Source of the DNA: an uncultured Glaciecola sp.
GTDB taxonomy: Bacteria; Pseudomonadota; Gammaproteobacteria; Enterobacterales; Alteromonadaceae
NCBI GenBank assembly: GCA_937125395.1
Contig: CAKZLI010000023.1
Location: forward strand, 62,001-126,000
Length of the DNA: 64,000 bases
Direction: 5' to 3'
In this document: piece by piece, positions 37,039 to 46,211 of the stretch
Layout: each line of letters starts with the position of its first letter
Position numbering within the stretch: position 1 is the first letter of the stretch
Program-made: the position numbers and the translations under genes
Notes under the pieces: generated by a model
What the model was told of the DNA's origin: nothing
Database searches by the model: none
The model's input: only the letters and a program-made list of their open reading frames with translations

Positions 37039-38286
37039 ATGACTCTTGTCCAAACCTTTTCCTTTTTTTCTGCTCGACGGTTCACCGGTTTATATATTGC
37101 TTCGATAATGAGTGCAGCGTTATTCACTATCCCGGCAATGGCTGCTGAGCCAGTGAACTCATCATTTAATCAATGCCTATCCACTCTTACTGACCAAGCT
37201 ATAAGCCAAGGGATCACTCAATCAACGTTGGATAAAACACTGCGTGTTGCAAAGCAGCGACAAAAAGTCGTGCAATTAGACCGAAATCAACCCGAATTTT
37301 TAGCCACATTTGCAGATTATTACAATAAACGGGTCAATGACTGGCGCATTAGCAAAGGCCAAGCAAAGTTTGCTGAACATGCTGATTTTTTGGGTGAATT
37401 AACCGCACAATATGGGATACCAGGGCAGTATTTAATGGCATTTTGGGGCTTAGAAACCAATTATGGCAACTACAAAGGCAAAATACCTACTATCGATGCC
37501 TTAGCAACCTTAGCATGCGAGCCACGACGTAAAACATTTTTTACCCAAGAACTATTAACGGTACTATCCATCATTCAAGAGCAAGCTCTCGATGTGCCCT
37601 CAATGCTAGGGTCGTGGGCAGGGGCAATGGGTCACACCCAGTTTATGCCATCGACTTATGCTCAGTATGCAATCGATGGCGATGGCAATGGTACGATTGA
37701 TTTATTCAATTCTGAAAAGGACGCATTAGCTTCAGCTGCACACTTTTTGCATCGCTTGGGCTGGGAGTCTGGTTATCGGTGGGGCCGAGAAATTCGTTTG
37801 CCAGATAATTTTGATTATGCCTTAGCGGATCGCAAGATCAAAAAACCGTTATCGTTTTGGCGAGACCAAGGTGTTCGCACTATTTACGGACATGCGTTAC
37901 CTGATAGTGAATATCCAGCTGCCGTGATCGTACCATCAGGTCATACTGGGCCTGTTTTTCTTGCTTACAAAAACTTTAATATCATTATGCGCTGGAATAA
38001 CTCGCAATCCTATGCCATTGCAGTAGGTAAATTAGCAGAACAAATTAATAATGCTCCTGGTTTAGTCGCCGCGTTTCCAGATAGCAAGCCCATCTTACGT
38101 CAACAAGCCAAAGCATTACAACGGCATTTACAACAGCTAGGTTATAACATAAAAGGGATAGATGGGATTATTGGTTCAGGGACACGTGCTGCGATTCGTG
38201 CATTTCAGCTCGATAACAATATGATTGCAGATGGCTTTGCCCATCCTGACGTATTTAAAAAGGCGGCTGCATTAGCCGCCTCTTAG
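37039..38286 (+). CDS. Lytic murein transglycosylase, MltB family with peptidoglycan-binding domain
   Basis: 415 residues. A signal peptide (FTGLYIASIMSAALFTIPAMA) is followed by the SLT_2 catalytic domain (about 40-335) with catalytic Glu139 in WGLETNYGNYKG and the motif AGAMGHTQFMPSTYAQYA. A C-terminal PG_binding_1 domain (about 350-413) shows LQRHLQQLGYNIKGIDGIIG. It cleaves glycan strands to 1,6-anhydro-MurNAc products in the periplasm. No lipobox, so a soluble form unlike E. coli MltB. Physically inside the PHA region but with no evident functional link; it ends in a hairpin 15 bases before the convergent phaB. Confidence 0.9.
   Translation: MTLVQTFSFFSARRFTGLYIASIMSAALFTIPAMAAEPVNSSFNQCLSTLTDQAISQGITQSTLDKTLRVAKQRQKVVQLDRNQPEFLATFADYYNKRVNDWRISKGQAKFAEHADFLGELTAQYGIPGQYLMAFWGLETNYGNYKGKIPTIDALATLACEPRRKTFFTQELLTVLSIIQEQALDVPSMLGSWAGAMGHTQFMPSTYAQYAIDGDGNGTIDLFNSEKDALASAAHFLHRLGWESGYRWGREIRLPDNFDYALADRKIKKPLSFWRDQGVRTIYGHALPDSEYPAAVIVPSGHTGPVFLAYKNFNIIMRWNNSQSYAIAVGKLAEQINNAPGLVAAFPDSKPILRQQAKALQRHLQQLGYNIKGIDGIIGSGTRAAIRAFQLDNNMIADGFAHPDVFKKAAALAAS
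38262..38284 (+). terminator. Possible terminator hairpin at the 3' end of the transglycosylase gene
   Basis: GGCGGC (38262-38267) / GCCGCC (38275-38280) with a 7-base loop, then TCTT, overlapping the last codons. The T-run is poor, so this is weak evidence. Confidence 0.35.
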
Positions 38287-38301
38287 ACTAAGCCAACATG
38301 C

Positions 38302-39024
38302 TTAGTACATGTGTTGGCCACCGTTAATAGATAAGGTCGAACCGGTAATAAAACCTGATTCGTCATTCACCAAAAATGCAACACTATTAGCAATGTCCTC
38401 CGGGCGACCTAAACGGCCGACAGGGATAGTTCGGATGATTTTGGTTAATACGTCTTCGGGCACTGCACGCACCATATCTGTATCAACGTAGCCTGGGGCA
38501 ATTGCATTAACAGTAATGCCTTTGGCCGCTCCTTCAAGCGCTAGTGCTTTAGTAAAACCATGAATGCCTGATTTGGCTGCGGCATAATTTACTTGTCCAT
38601 ATTGACCCGCTTGACCATTCACTGAACCAACATTAACAATACGCCCAAAATTACGCTCACGCATCCCCTCAATAACTGCTCGGCATGTATTAAAACAAGA
38701 TGCTAGGTTGGTCTGAACTACCGCATCCCACTGTTCAAATGACATTCGATGCATCGTACCATCTCGGGTAATACCTGCATTATTTACCAATATTTCAACT
38801 GGCCCATAATCATTTTCGATTTGTCTAATTGCAGTGTTAGTCGTTTCAAAATCTGACACATCAAACTTCATAGCAGTAATACCTGTTCGCTCAGTAAACG
38901 CCTGAGCAGCCTGATCATTTCCACCATAATTAGCAACGACTGTGTAACCTAATTCGTTTAACTTAAGGCAAATTGCCTCACCAATTCCGCGCGTACCACC
39001 TGTAACTAATGCAACTCGTGCCAT
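38302..39024 (-). CDS. phaB: Acetoacetyl-CoA reductase
   Basis: 240 residues. NADPH-dependent short-chain dehydrogenase that reduces acetoacetyl-CoA to (R)-3-hydroxybutyryl-CoA for PHA synthesis. Rossmann motif TGGTRGIGEAI; catalytic Ser-Tyr-Lys in VGSVNGQAGQYGQVNYAAAK. The C-terminal SINGGQHMY is the PhaB-type ending, favouring phaB over fabG. AAGGAG upstream supports the start. It faces the rest of the PHA genes convergently. No phaA thiolase is in the window. Confidence 0.9.
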   Translation of the reverse strand: MARVALVTGGTRGIGEAICLKLNELGYTVVANYGGNDQAAQAFTERTGITAMKFDVSDFETTNTAIRQIENDYGPVEILVNNAGITRDGTMHRMSFEQWDAVVQTNLASCFNTCRAVIEGMRERNFGRIVNVGSVNGQAGQYGQVNYAAAKSGIHGFTKALALEGAAKGITVNAIAPGYVDTDMVRAVPEDVLTKIIRTIPVGRLGRPEDIANSVAFLVNDESGFITGSTLSINGGQHMY

Positions 39025-39169
39025 TTTAACTCTCCTTGAATAAACAAAATGATGATGATAGATATTCCAACAACAACGGAATTACTGTTGATATCGACCG
39101 TTCAACGCAATTATACACTGAATAACTGGTTAAATTTTATACTACATTAGTGGGGTATGTTTATCTACA

Positions 39170-39228
39170 GAATTTCTTTAGGAAAAATAAGACCTATTAA
39201 GCGGTCTCGAATTTCTTAAGGAAAAATA
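39170..39228. repeat. Pair of 20-bp direct repeats upstream of purU
   Basis: GAATTTCTTTAGGAAAAATA (39170-39189) and GAATTTCTTAAGGAAAAATA (39209-39228) differ at one base and are spaced 39 bp apart. The second contains the near-palindrome TTTCTTAAGGAAA. Between them is the small dyad AGACC...GGTCT. They sit in the 296-base phaB-purU spacer, which otherwise holds only short AT-rich dyads; possible regulator sites for either gene. Confidence 0.6.
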
Positions 39229-39320
39229 TTGAACTGTATTTGCTCGTAACTAAACGAAGTTATCCGTGCTAACATATTCATAACGTTTAATTAGACTATT
39301 GTTTTAATGGAATTTTTTAT

Positions 39321-40175
39321 ATGCAGCATTCTTTTCGACTCACCATCCAATGCCCTGACCAAGTCGGTCTAGTTGCGCAGGTGGCACAGTTTTTAACACA
39401 ATACGGCGCCACGATTTTAGAAGCGAATCACCATACCGATTTAACAACTAAACGTTTTTTTATGCGCCATGAGATCCAAGCAGATTCCGTTGATTTAGAT
39501 ATGGCAACGTTTGAAGCTGCATTTTCCCCTATAGCCAAAAAATTCAATATGACATGGAAGATTTCAGATCCTGATAGTCTGCCTAAAGTTGCCCTCTTAG
39601 CGAGTCATGAAACACATTGCTTAGCGGATATTCTGCATCGTTGGCATACTGGTGAACTCATCTGCGATATTCCATGTGTCATTGCCAATCATCAGCAAAT
39701 CGCCGACATTGCAGCATGGTACAAAGTCCCATTTGTATTCGTTGATTTTATCAATCAAGACAAAGCCAGCGCCTTTGCACAAATCGAAGATGCACTCGCA
39801 ACTTATCATATTGACACTGTTGTACTTGCTCGTTTTATGCAGATATTACCGCAACAGATGTGTGAACAATGGCATGGTAATGCAATTAATATCCATCACA
39901 GTTTCTTACCGTCATTTGCTGGCGCAAAACCCTATCAACAAGCCTATGATCGCGGTGTTAAATTAATCGGTGCAACCTGTCATTATGTCACTTCAGATTT
40001 AGATGAAGGGCCGATTATTGAGCAACAAGTCATGCGCATATCTCATTCTGATGCTGCTCAAGATATGGTGCGTAAAGGGCGAGATTGCGAAAAAACAGCA
40101 CTTGCCAATGGACTTCGCTATCACTTAGAAGATCGCGTCATGATTGATAAACATAAAACCATTGTGTTTGCTTAA
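39321..40175 (+). CDS. purU: Formyltetrahydrofolate deformylase
   Basis: 284 residues. It hydrolyses 10-formyl-THF to THF and formate, balancing one-carbon pools and supplying formate for PurT. An N-terminal ACT domain (about 6-85; LTIQCPDQVGLVAQVAQFL) is followed by the formyltransferase-like domain with the catalytic Asn-His-Asp set in GNAINIHHSFLPSFAGAKPY and TSDLDEGPIIEQ. Length is normal. Single gene; the upstream spacer has two direct repeats that might be regulatory. Confidence 0.94.
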   Translation: MQHSFRLTIQCPDQVGLVAQVAQFLTQYGATILEANHHTDLTTKRFFMRHEIQADSVDLDMATFEAAFSPIAKKFNMTWKISDPDSLPKVALLASHETHCLADILHRWHTGELICDIPCVIANHQQIADIAAWYKVPFVFVDFINQDKASAFAQIEDALATYHIDTVVLARFMQILPQQMCEQWHGNAINIHHSFLPSFAGAKPYQQAYDRGVKLIGATCHYVTSDLDEGPIIEQQVMRISHSDAAQDMVRKGRDCEKTALANGLRYHLEDRVMIDKHKTIVFA

Positions 40176-40264
40176 GCCATAGCACCTAAATATTTGCAAA
40201 TACCCGCAGTTTTTCATATTGTATACCTCGTCAAAAACAATAATATTAACGATGGATATTAATC

Positions 40265-42469
40265 ATGAACAAACCATTTATTTCTGCACTTGCTGCGGCG
40301 GTAGTGATTGGTTTATCAGGCTGTTCTGATAAACCTAACATCCCTGCCAACTCACCGACAACAGATACAGTCATCAACGCCGACACCACTGCCGTCGATA
40401 CAACAAACATATTAATGCAAGATTTTACTGGTCCATATGAAGGCGTCCCTGCATTTGATAAAATGGACTTGTCGGGATTAAAATCCGCCGTCGAGCAAGG
40501 CATGGTATTACAACTTGCTGAAATCGACGCAATAGCAACAAACCCAGCAACGCCAAACTTTGAAAATACCTTTGCTGCGATGGAACGAGCTGGTAAAGCG
40601 CTAGATAATGTCTTTACCTATTGGGGGATTTGGTCATCCAATATGTCCAGCCCTGAATTTCGAGATATTCAACGTGAATTAAGCCCCAAACTATCTGAGT
40701 TCAGCAGCAAAATCTCCCAAAATAAAGCCTTATTTGAGCGTGTTAAAGCCGTTTATGAGGGCGCTGAATATCCAACATTGACGCTTGAGCAGCAGCGTAT
40801 TGTTAAATCTTCATATGAAGGATTTGTCCGAAGTGGAATTTTACTGGATGAAGCTGGACAAAAACGTACTGCTGCAATTAATAAGGAACTTGCTAAGTTA
40901 CATACACAATTTGGTAACAACGTCTTAAATGACGAAGAAAGCTATGTGACTTATATCAGCAAAGACCAACTATCTGGTTTACCTGAATCGTTTGTTAAAG
41001 CTTCAGCCGCAGCGGCAACTCAACGTGGTGAAGAAGGCAAATACGCTATCACTAATACCCGTTCGTCAATGGACCCGTTTTTAACTTATTCGGATGACCG
41101 TGAACTGCGTGAAAAAGTGTGGAACACCTATTACTCGCGTGGCGATAACAGCGATGAATTCGATAACAGTGACATCATCAAACAAATCTTAACGTTACGT
41201 CATGAACGTGTGCAGTTACTCGGGTTTGATAATTATGCTCAGTGGCGCTTGCAAGATCGCATGGCGAAAAATCCACAAAACGCCATGGACTTAATGAATA
41301 AAGTCTGGCCTGCGGCACTCGCTCGAGTAGATGAAGAAGTCGCTGATATGCAAGCTATTGCCGATGCGGAAGGTGCAGACATCACCATTGCACCGTGGGA
41401 CTATCGCTATTATGCTGAAAAAGTGCGTAAAGCAAAATATGCCCTTGATTCAGATGAAGTCAAACAATACCTCCAACTTGACAAACTGCGTGATGCAATG
41501 TTTTATGTTGCTGGACGTTTGTTTAATTTCTCATTCACACCGGTTGCTGAAGGCAGCGTTCCAGTATGGCATGAAGACGTGAAAGTATGGGAAGTCAATG
41601 ATAAGACCACCGGCGACAATATTGGCTTGTGGTATTTAGATCCGTTTGCTCGTCAAGGTAAGCGTTCAGGTGCATGGGCGACCTATTATCGTTCATACAC
41701 CACGTTTGATGGTGAAACCAATGTCTTGTCATCTAACAACTCAAACTTTGTCAAAGGCGCAGAAGGCGAACCTTCGTTGATCTCCTGGGATGATGCTGAA
41801 ACGTATTTTCATGAATTCGGTCATGCATTGCATTTCTTAGCCTCGGACGTTGCTTACCCTTCTTCGCATAGTGGTGTACGCGATTATACTGAGTTTCAAT
41901 CACAACTTCTTGAGCGCTGGTTGTTGACCGATGAAGTGATTAATAATTACTTGGTGCATTATGAAACAGGCGAGCCAATCCCTGCTGAGTTAGTCAACAA
42001 GATCAAACAAGCTTCTACGTTTAATGAAGGATTTAAAACCACTGAATATATGGCCTCTGCCATTATGGATTTAAAGTATCATACGACGGATCCAGCGTTA
42101 ATTGATATGGATACATTTGAACGTGAAGAGCTCACCAAGCTTGGTATGCCAGAAGAAATTGTGATGCGTCACAGAACGACGCATTTTGGTCATATCTTTT
42201 CTGGTGAAGGCTATGCCGCTGCCTATTATGGTTACATGTGGGCAGAAGTCCTGACTTCTGACGCAGCTGAAGCATTTGCTCAAGCGCCAGGTGGTTTTTA
42301 TGATAAAGACGTCGCCGACCGTTTAGTTAAATATTTATTCGCGGTTCGTAATGCAATGGACCCAGCGGATGCATACCGTGCGTTCCGTGGTCGTGATGCC
42401 AACGTCGAAGCATTGATGCGTGATCGTGGATTCCCAGTACCTAAAGCGGATACACAATCAGATAAATAG
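40265..42469 (+). CDS. M3-family zinc metallopeptidase, lipoprotein (Dcp-like)
   Basis: 734 residues. The signal peptide ends in a lipobox, VIGLSGCSDKP, so the mature N-terminal Cys is lipid-modified. The M3 domain has the zinc motif HEFGHALH (in TYFHEFGHALHFL) and further typical C-terminal segments (HFGHIFSGEGYAAAYYGYMW). It resembles peptidyl-dipeptidase Dcp/oligopeptidase A, degrading short peptides, probably in the periplasm. After the lipobox a Thr/Asp-rich linker (about 30-55) precedes the catalytic part. Single gene, ending at a strong terminator. Confidence 0.91.
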   Translation: MNKPFISALAAAVVIGLSGCSDKPNIPANSPTTDTVINADTTAVDTTNILMQDFTGPYEGVPAFDKMDLSGLKSAVEQGMVLQLAEIDAIATNPATPNFENTFAAMERAGKALDNVFTYWGIWSSNMSSPEFRDIQRELSPKLSEFSSKISQNKALFERVKAVYEGAEYPTLTLEQQRIVKSSYEGFVRSGILLDEAGQKRTAAINKELAKLHTQFGNNVLNDEESYVTYISKDQLSGLPESFVKASAAAATQRGEEGKYAITNTRSSMDPFLTYSDDRELREKVWNTYYSRGDNSDEFDNSDIIKQILTLRHERVQLLGFDNYAQWRLQDRMAKNPQNAMDLMNKVWPAALARVDEEVADMQAIADAEGADITIAPWDYRYYAEKVRKAKYALDSDEVKQYLQLDKLRDAMFYVAGRLFNFSFTPVAEGSVPVWHEDVKVWEVNDKTTGDNIGLWYLDPFARQGKRSGAWATYYRSYTTFDGETNVLSSNNSNFVKGAEGEPSLISWDDAETYFHEFGHALHFLASDVAYPSSHSGVRDYTEFQSQLLERWLLTDEVINNYLVHYETGEPIPAELVNKIKQASTFNEGFKTTEYMASAIMDLKYHTTDPALIDMDTFEREELTKLGMPEEIVMRHRTTHFGHIFSGEGYAAAYYGYMWAEVLTSDAAEAFAQAPGGFYDKDVADRLVKYLFAVRNAMDPADAYRAFRGRDANVEALMRDRGFPVPKADTQSDK

Positions 42470-42500
42470 ACTGAACAATTAATTCGCTTTCAACCATACC

Positions 42501-42533
42501 AAGGCCGCCTAATTAAAATAGGTGGCCTTTTTT
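42501..42533 (+). terminator. Rho-independent terminator after the M3 peptidase gene
   Basis: AAGGCCGCCTA (42501-42511) pairs with TAGGTGGCCTT (42519-42529) with one G-T pair, followed by a T-run to 42533. The complementary A-run on the other side may let it also stop SDR transcripts. Confidence 0.8.
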
Positions 42534-42604
42534 ATGTTACTATTTTAAAAAATAACAAGAAGCGACTTATGAATACTCACGCTAGCGCAGATCAGTACGT
42601 TTAT

Positions 42605-43432
42605 TTAACGTGCCTGCCATTTAACAATGATATCAATCACCCTGTTCTGCACCCATATTGGTGTCAGGCGATTGATCCACAATGTACATTTTGCTTTGAT
42701 CCCTGGCACGATCATAAACTGTCGCTTATCAAGGCCACGGGTAATACCTTTGATTGCTTGAGGCAGGGTTAAGCGCCCAGCAAAATCTTTTAATATCCGA
42801 GTTGCCGGATGCATCGTTTTCAGTTCATCCACAACCATAGGTGTATCAATTTCAGGCGGACAAATCACACTAATATGAATCCCTTTGGGTGCATATTCAG
42901 CACGAATACATTGCGCCATACCTAAGACCGCAAACTTGCTACTACCATAAGCACTATAACCATAAATTCCGACCGTGCCCGCCATGGAAGCGATAAACGC
43001 AAAATGGTCGCCAGAGTGCATCAGGGGTAAACAAGCTGCAGCTAAATGTCGCGAACCTAGCACATTGATTTGATATGAGGCAGTAAAATCATCCGCACTT
43101 AAACTAGCAAATTCGCCAGCACGTAAAATGCCAGCACAATTGACCACCAAATTAGGCCGACCTAGTTCAGTTATCATGCTTTTAACGGCGTGTTGTACTT
43201 GTTTATTATTGGCGATATTGACTTGAAAATAGCTCACATGTAAACCGGTCATGAGCTGATAAGTCGCTTTGTCACAATGTGTATTTAATGCATCAGGGGC
43301 GACAATATCAAAGACCACAATATGAAAATTATCACGCAAATAATGTTTTACTAAACCTAAGCCAATACCACTTAATCCACCTGTAATTAAGGCTACTTTT
43401 GGTTCTTTGGATGCAGCGGTTACTTGGCTCAT
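42605..43432 (-). CDS. Short-chain dehydrogenase/reductase
   Basis: 275 residues. NAD(P)-binding Rossmann motif TGGLSGIGLGLV and active-site Ser/Tyr/Lys in ASMAGTVGIYGYSAYGSSKFA. The section after the active site (YAPKGIHISVICPPEIDTPM) and a C-terminal stretch MIVPGIKAKCTLWINRL resemble 3-ketodihydrosphingosine-reductase-like SDRs, but this is only a resemblance and the substrate is unknown. The start at 43432 is chosen for AAGGA six bases upstream. It lies downstream of waaA on the same strand with a 45-base gap, so lipid or envelope metabolism is a plausible context. Confidence 0.82.
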   Translation of the reverse strand: MSQVTAASKEPKVALITGGLSGIGLGLVKHYLRDNFHIVVFDIVAPDALNTHCDKATYQLMTGLHVSYFQVNIANNKQVQHAVKSMITELGRPNLVVNCAGILRAGEFASLSADDFTASYQINVLGSRHLAAACLPLMHSGDHFAFIASMAGTVGIYGYSAYGSSKFAVLGMAQCIRAEYAPKGIHISVICPPEIDTPMVVDELKTMHPATRILKDFAGRLTLPQAIKGITRGLDKRQFMIVPGIKAKCTLWINRLTPIWVQNRVIDIIVKWQAR

Positions 43433-43477
43433 ATTATTCCTTCGCAGTTGCGTCAATATTGCTAACAGTTAAGTCGG

Positions 43478-44821
43478 TTATTGTGGGTATAAATCCCATA
43501 TTTGCGTTAATGTGCGCGCTAAAGCACCTTGATTGTCGAGGATCACCGTTTGCCCGGACTGCCCACTGGCTTTGGCTAATACAGGATCAAACAACCATGT
43601 ATGGCAAAGCTGGTGCGCACTTGTCGTATCGGTAACAATACGCAAGCTACCGGCCGTAATCAAGGTCTGACAGATAACGGGATTGTTATAAATATGCGAC
43701 CCCATCATTACCGGTACGCCCATACTCGCTGGCTCTAAGGCATTATGCCCGCCTTTATCCGCAATACTGCCACCGACAAAGGCAATATCCGCACACGTAT
43801 ACAGTGGCGTCAATACCCCCATCGCATCGACCAACAAGACTTGGGTTTGAGCATTGAGCTTATCTCGCTCAGCCCAGTTAATATAATTAAGTCCGCTGCT
43901 CAGTATTTCGGCTTCAACTTGTGCAAATCGTTGTGGGTGACGTGGCACAATAATCAATAAGGCTTGAGGAAAATCAGTGTGTAATTGTTTATACACGTCC
44001 AGCCAAAAGGTTTCTTCACCTTGATGAGTCGACCCTGCTAGCAACACTGGCTTATCTAACAGCTTGAGCGTGTTAGACAACTCAATAATGGTGTCGGGTA
44101 CCACGACATCACTGACTTGATCAAATTTCACATTGTGGGTTAACACGAGTTTCTCAGGCGCTAATCCTAAACTCAAATACGCATCAGCATCACGTTGACC
44201 TTGTGCACAGACTGCAGTGACTTGGTGTAGCATTGGCATAAACACAGCGCTAATTTTGCGATAAGTGCGCGCAGATTTAGCGGTCATACGAGCATTGATC
44301 ACACAGACAGGAATGTGTTTTTGTGCGCTTTTAGCCAATAAATTCGGCCATAACTCCACTTCGGTAATACAGACTAATTGTGGTTGGATATGCGTGAGTA
44401 ATCGAGACATTAACCAAGGTAAATCGTAGGGCAAATAATGATGGGCCAGATTTGCGGATAAGGAAGCACCGAAAATATCCCGCACGCGTTGTGCGCCCGT
44501 TGCCGTGGTAGTGGTGATCACAATAGGTAAATCAGGTTGCGTGTTGAGCAATCCTTTAATGACACATGACGCAGCAACGACTTCCCCAACCGAGACACAA
44601 TGAAATAAAATGCCACCGCGCTGTCTAGAGGTAAGCTGACCTAATGCACCGTAGCGTTGAGCGCGCTTACGTTCAAATTTTGCCGAACGTACTAAACCCA
44701 AGCAGCACCATCGGAGTATCGCAACTAACCAAATCAACGTCACCAGCACAGTATAGGCAAACCGACTGAGTGATTGAGTAACACTAGGTCGGTACTTAGG
44801 TAATGACACAGCAGACTTCAT
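43478..44821 (-). CDS. waaA: 3-deoxy-D-manno-octulosonic acid (Kdo) transferase
   Basis: 447 residues, slightly longer than usual. Adds Kdo to lipid A precursor at the inner membrane. An N-terminal membrane-associated helix (FAYTVLVTLIWLVAILRW) precedes the GT30 domain with the catalytic Glu region CVSVGEVVAA, TTTTATGAQRV, and the acceptor/donor features EVELWPNLL and NARMT. The C-terminal Rossmann half has AGSTHQGEE and FVGGSIADKGGHNALEPA, which bind CMP-Kdo. Single or co-transcribed with the downstream SDR. Confidence 0.94.
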   Translation of the reverse strand: MKSAVSLPKYRPSVTQSLSRFAYTVLVTLIWLVAILRWCCLGLVRSAKFERKRAQRYGALGQLTSRQRGGILFHCVSVGEVVAASCVIKGLLNTQPDLPIVITTTTATGAQRVRDIFGASLSANLAHHYLPYDLPWLMSRLLTHIQPQLVCITEVELWPNLLAKSAQKHIPVCVINARMTAKSARTYRKISAVFMPMLHQVTAVCAQGQRDADAYLSLGLAPEKLVLTHNVKFDQVSDVVVPDTIIELSNTLKLLDKPVLLAGSTHQGEETFWLDVYKQLHTDFPQALLIIVPRHPQRFAQVEAEILSSGLNYINWAERDKLNAQTQVLLVDAMGVLTPLYTCADIAFVGGSIADKGGHNALEPASMGVPVMMGSHIYNNPVICQTLITAGSLRIVTDTTSAHQLCHTWLFDPVLAKASGQSGQTVILDNQGALARTLTQIWDLYPQ

Positions 44822-44930
44822 CCATAATAATTATCATCAGAGGGGGTTATCATACCGTAACCTGCGCGTATGCAACATCCCTAAACATAACATCAATCTA
44901 AACGGGTAAATTGACTCGGCATAAATACGA

Positions 44931-46211
44931 CTAGGTCACAGCATGTTGCACTTGAAACGCATCATCTAAATAGGTCTGCGCTTGTATAATTTCAGATAAT
45001 ACCTCGACACTGCGTACAATATCTTGATAACTCACATATAAAGGCGCAAAGCCTAAACGCAGAACATCCGGCGCTCGAAAATCTGCCACTACCCCTTTGG
45101 CAATCATTGCTTGGCATATTGCATAGGCTTGCGGGTGAGTAAATGCTAACTGACTGCCACGTACACTGCTATCTTCAGGAGAAATACACGGCAAATCGGT
45201 TAATAATCCTTGCGCTTCAATACATAACAAACAAAAACGCGTCAACTGCGCAGATTTATAACGTACATCTTCCATCGTTACAGTACTAAACACATCTAAT
45301 GCAGCATCCAAAATCGACATAGAAATGACCGCAGGAGTACCACACAAAAATGCCAACATACCTTTGCCTGCAACATATTCTTGGCTAAATGCAAATGGCT
45401 GAGCATGGCCCATCCAGCCACTTAATGGTTGAATCAACTGCTCATGGTGACGAGCTGCCGCATAGACAAATGCCGGTGCCCCAGGCCCACCATTGAGATA
45501 TTTATAACCACAACCTACTGCAAAATCGACATTCCACAAGGTACAGTCGATTGGGATCACACCGGTTGTGTGTGCCAGATCCCAAATGACGACAATACCT
45601 AATGCATGTGCTTGCTCTGTGATGTAAGCCATATCCAGCATAAAACCGGTTTTATAATTGACATGCGTGAGCATTAACACAGCCACATCCAAACCTAAGG
45701 ACTCGACAATCGCATCTTCGGCCACATAATCTAAGGTTAAGTCCTGTGCATGATGCGCCACCAAACCTTGAGCAATATAGCCATCGGTAGGGAAATTACC
45801 TGTTTGCGTCACGATGCGAGTGCGTCGTACTAATTTAAGATGCTCAGGTTGAGCAGCATATCGGCTCTCTTGGATCGCCAGCGCCGCGTGCAATAATTTA
45901 TATAAATTGACCGAAATCGAATCACACGCGATCACTTCATCAGGATGAGCCCCAATTAACGGTGCAATCTTAGCGCCGACTTGTTGGGGTAAACCAATCC
46001 AATTATGTTGATTCCAACTTTTGATCAAATCCGGCTGCCACTGCTGTTCTACCACTTCATGAGCGCGGTGCTTTGCAGCATGCGTGACCGGTCCCAAGGA
46101 ATTGCCATCCAAATAAATCATATTTTCAGGCAACACAAACTGGCCTTTTACTTCTCTTAATGGATCATGAGCATCTAATTGCTCGGCTTGTTGGTACAAG
46201 GATGCAATCAT
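44931..46211 (-). CDS. kynU: Kynureninase
   Basis: 426 residues. PLP enzyme cleaving L-kynurenine to anthranilate and alanine (or 3-hydroxykynurenine likewise) in tryptophan breakdown. Typical segments: YLDGNSLGP, ACDSISVNLYKLL, TGNFPTDGYI, WDLAHTTGVIPI and the PLP lysine in GCGYKYLNGGPGAPA. The start at 46211 has AGGAGT upstream and overlaps the preceding hydrolase stop by ATGA, so the two are translationally coupled. A tryptophan dioxygenase gene (kynA) is not in the window. Confidence 0.94.
   Translation of the reverse strand: MIASLYQQAEQLDAHDPLREVKGQFVLPENMIYLDGNSLGPVTHAAKHRAHEVVEQQWQPDLIKSWNQHNWIGLPQQVGAKIAPLIGAHPDEVIACDSISVNLYKLLHAALAIQESRYAAQPEHLKLVRRTRIVTQTGNFPTDGYIAQGLVAHHAQDLTLDYVAEDAIVESLGLDVAVLMLTHVNYKTGFMLDMAYITEQAHALGIVVIWDLAHTTGVIPIDCTLWNVDFAVGCGYKYLNGGPGAPAFVYAAARHHEQLIQPLSGWMGHAQPFAFSQEYVAGKGMLAFLCGTPAVISMSILDAALDVFSTVTMEDVRYKSAQLTRFCLLCIEAQGLLTDLPCISPEDSSVRGSQLAFTHPQAYAICQAMIAKGVVADFRAPDVLRLGFAPLYVSYQDIVRSVEVLSEIIQAQTYLDDAFQVQHAVT

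Noticed and set aside
42569..42772. 67-codon plus-strand reading frame (MNTHASADQYVYL...)
   Set aside because: It overlaps the 3' end of the SDR gene on the other strand over most of its length, follows a terminator, and resembles no family. Probably a shadow frame.
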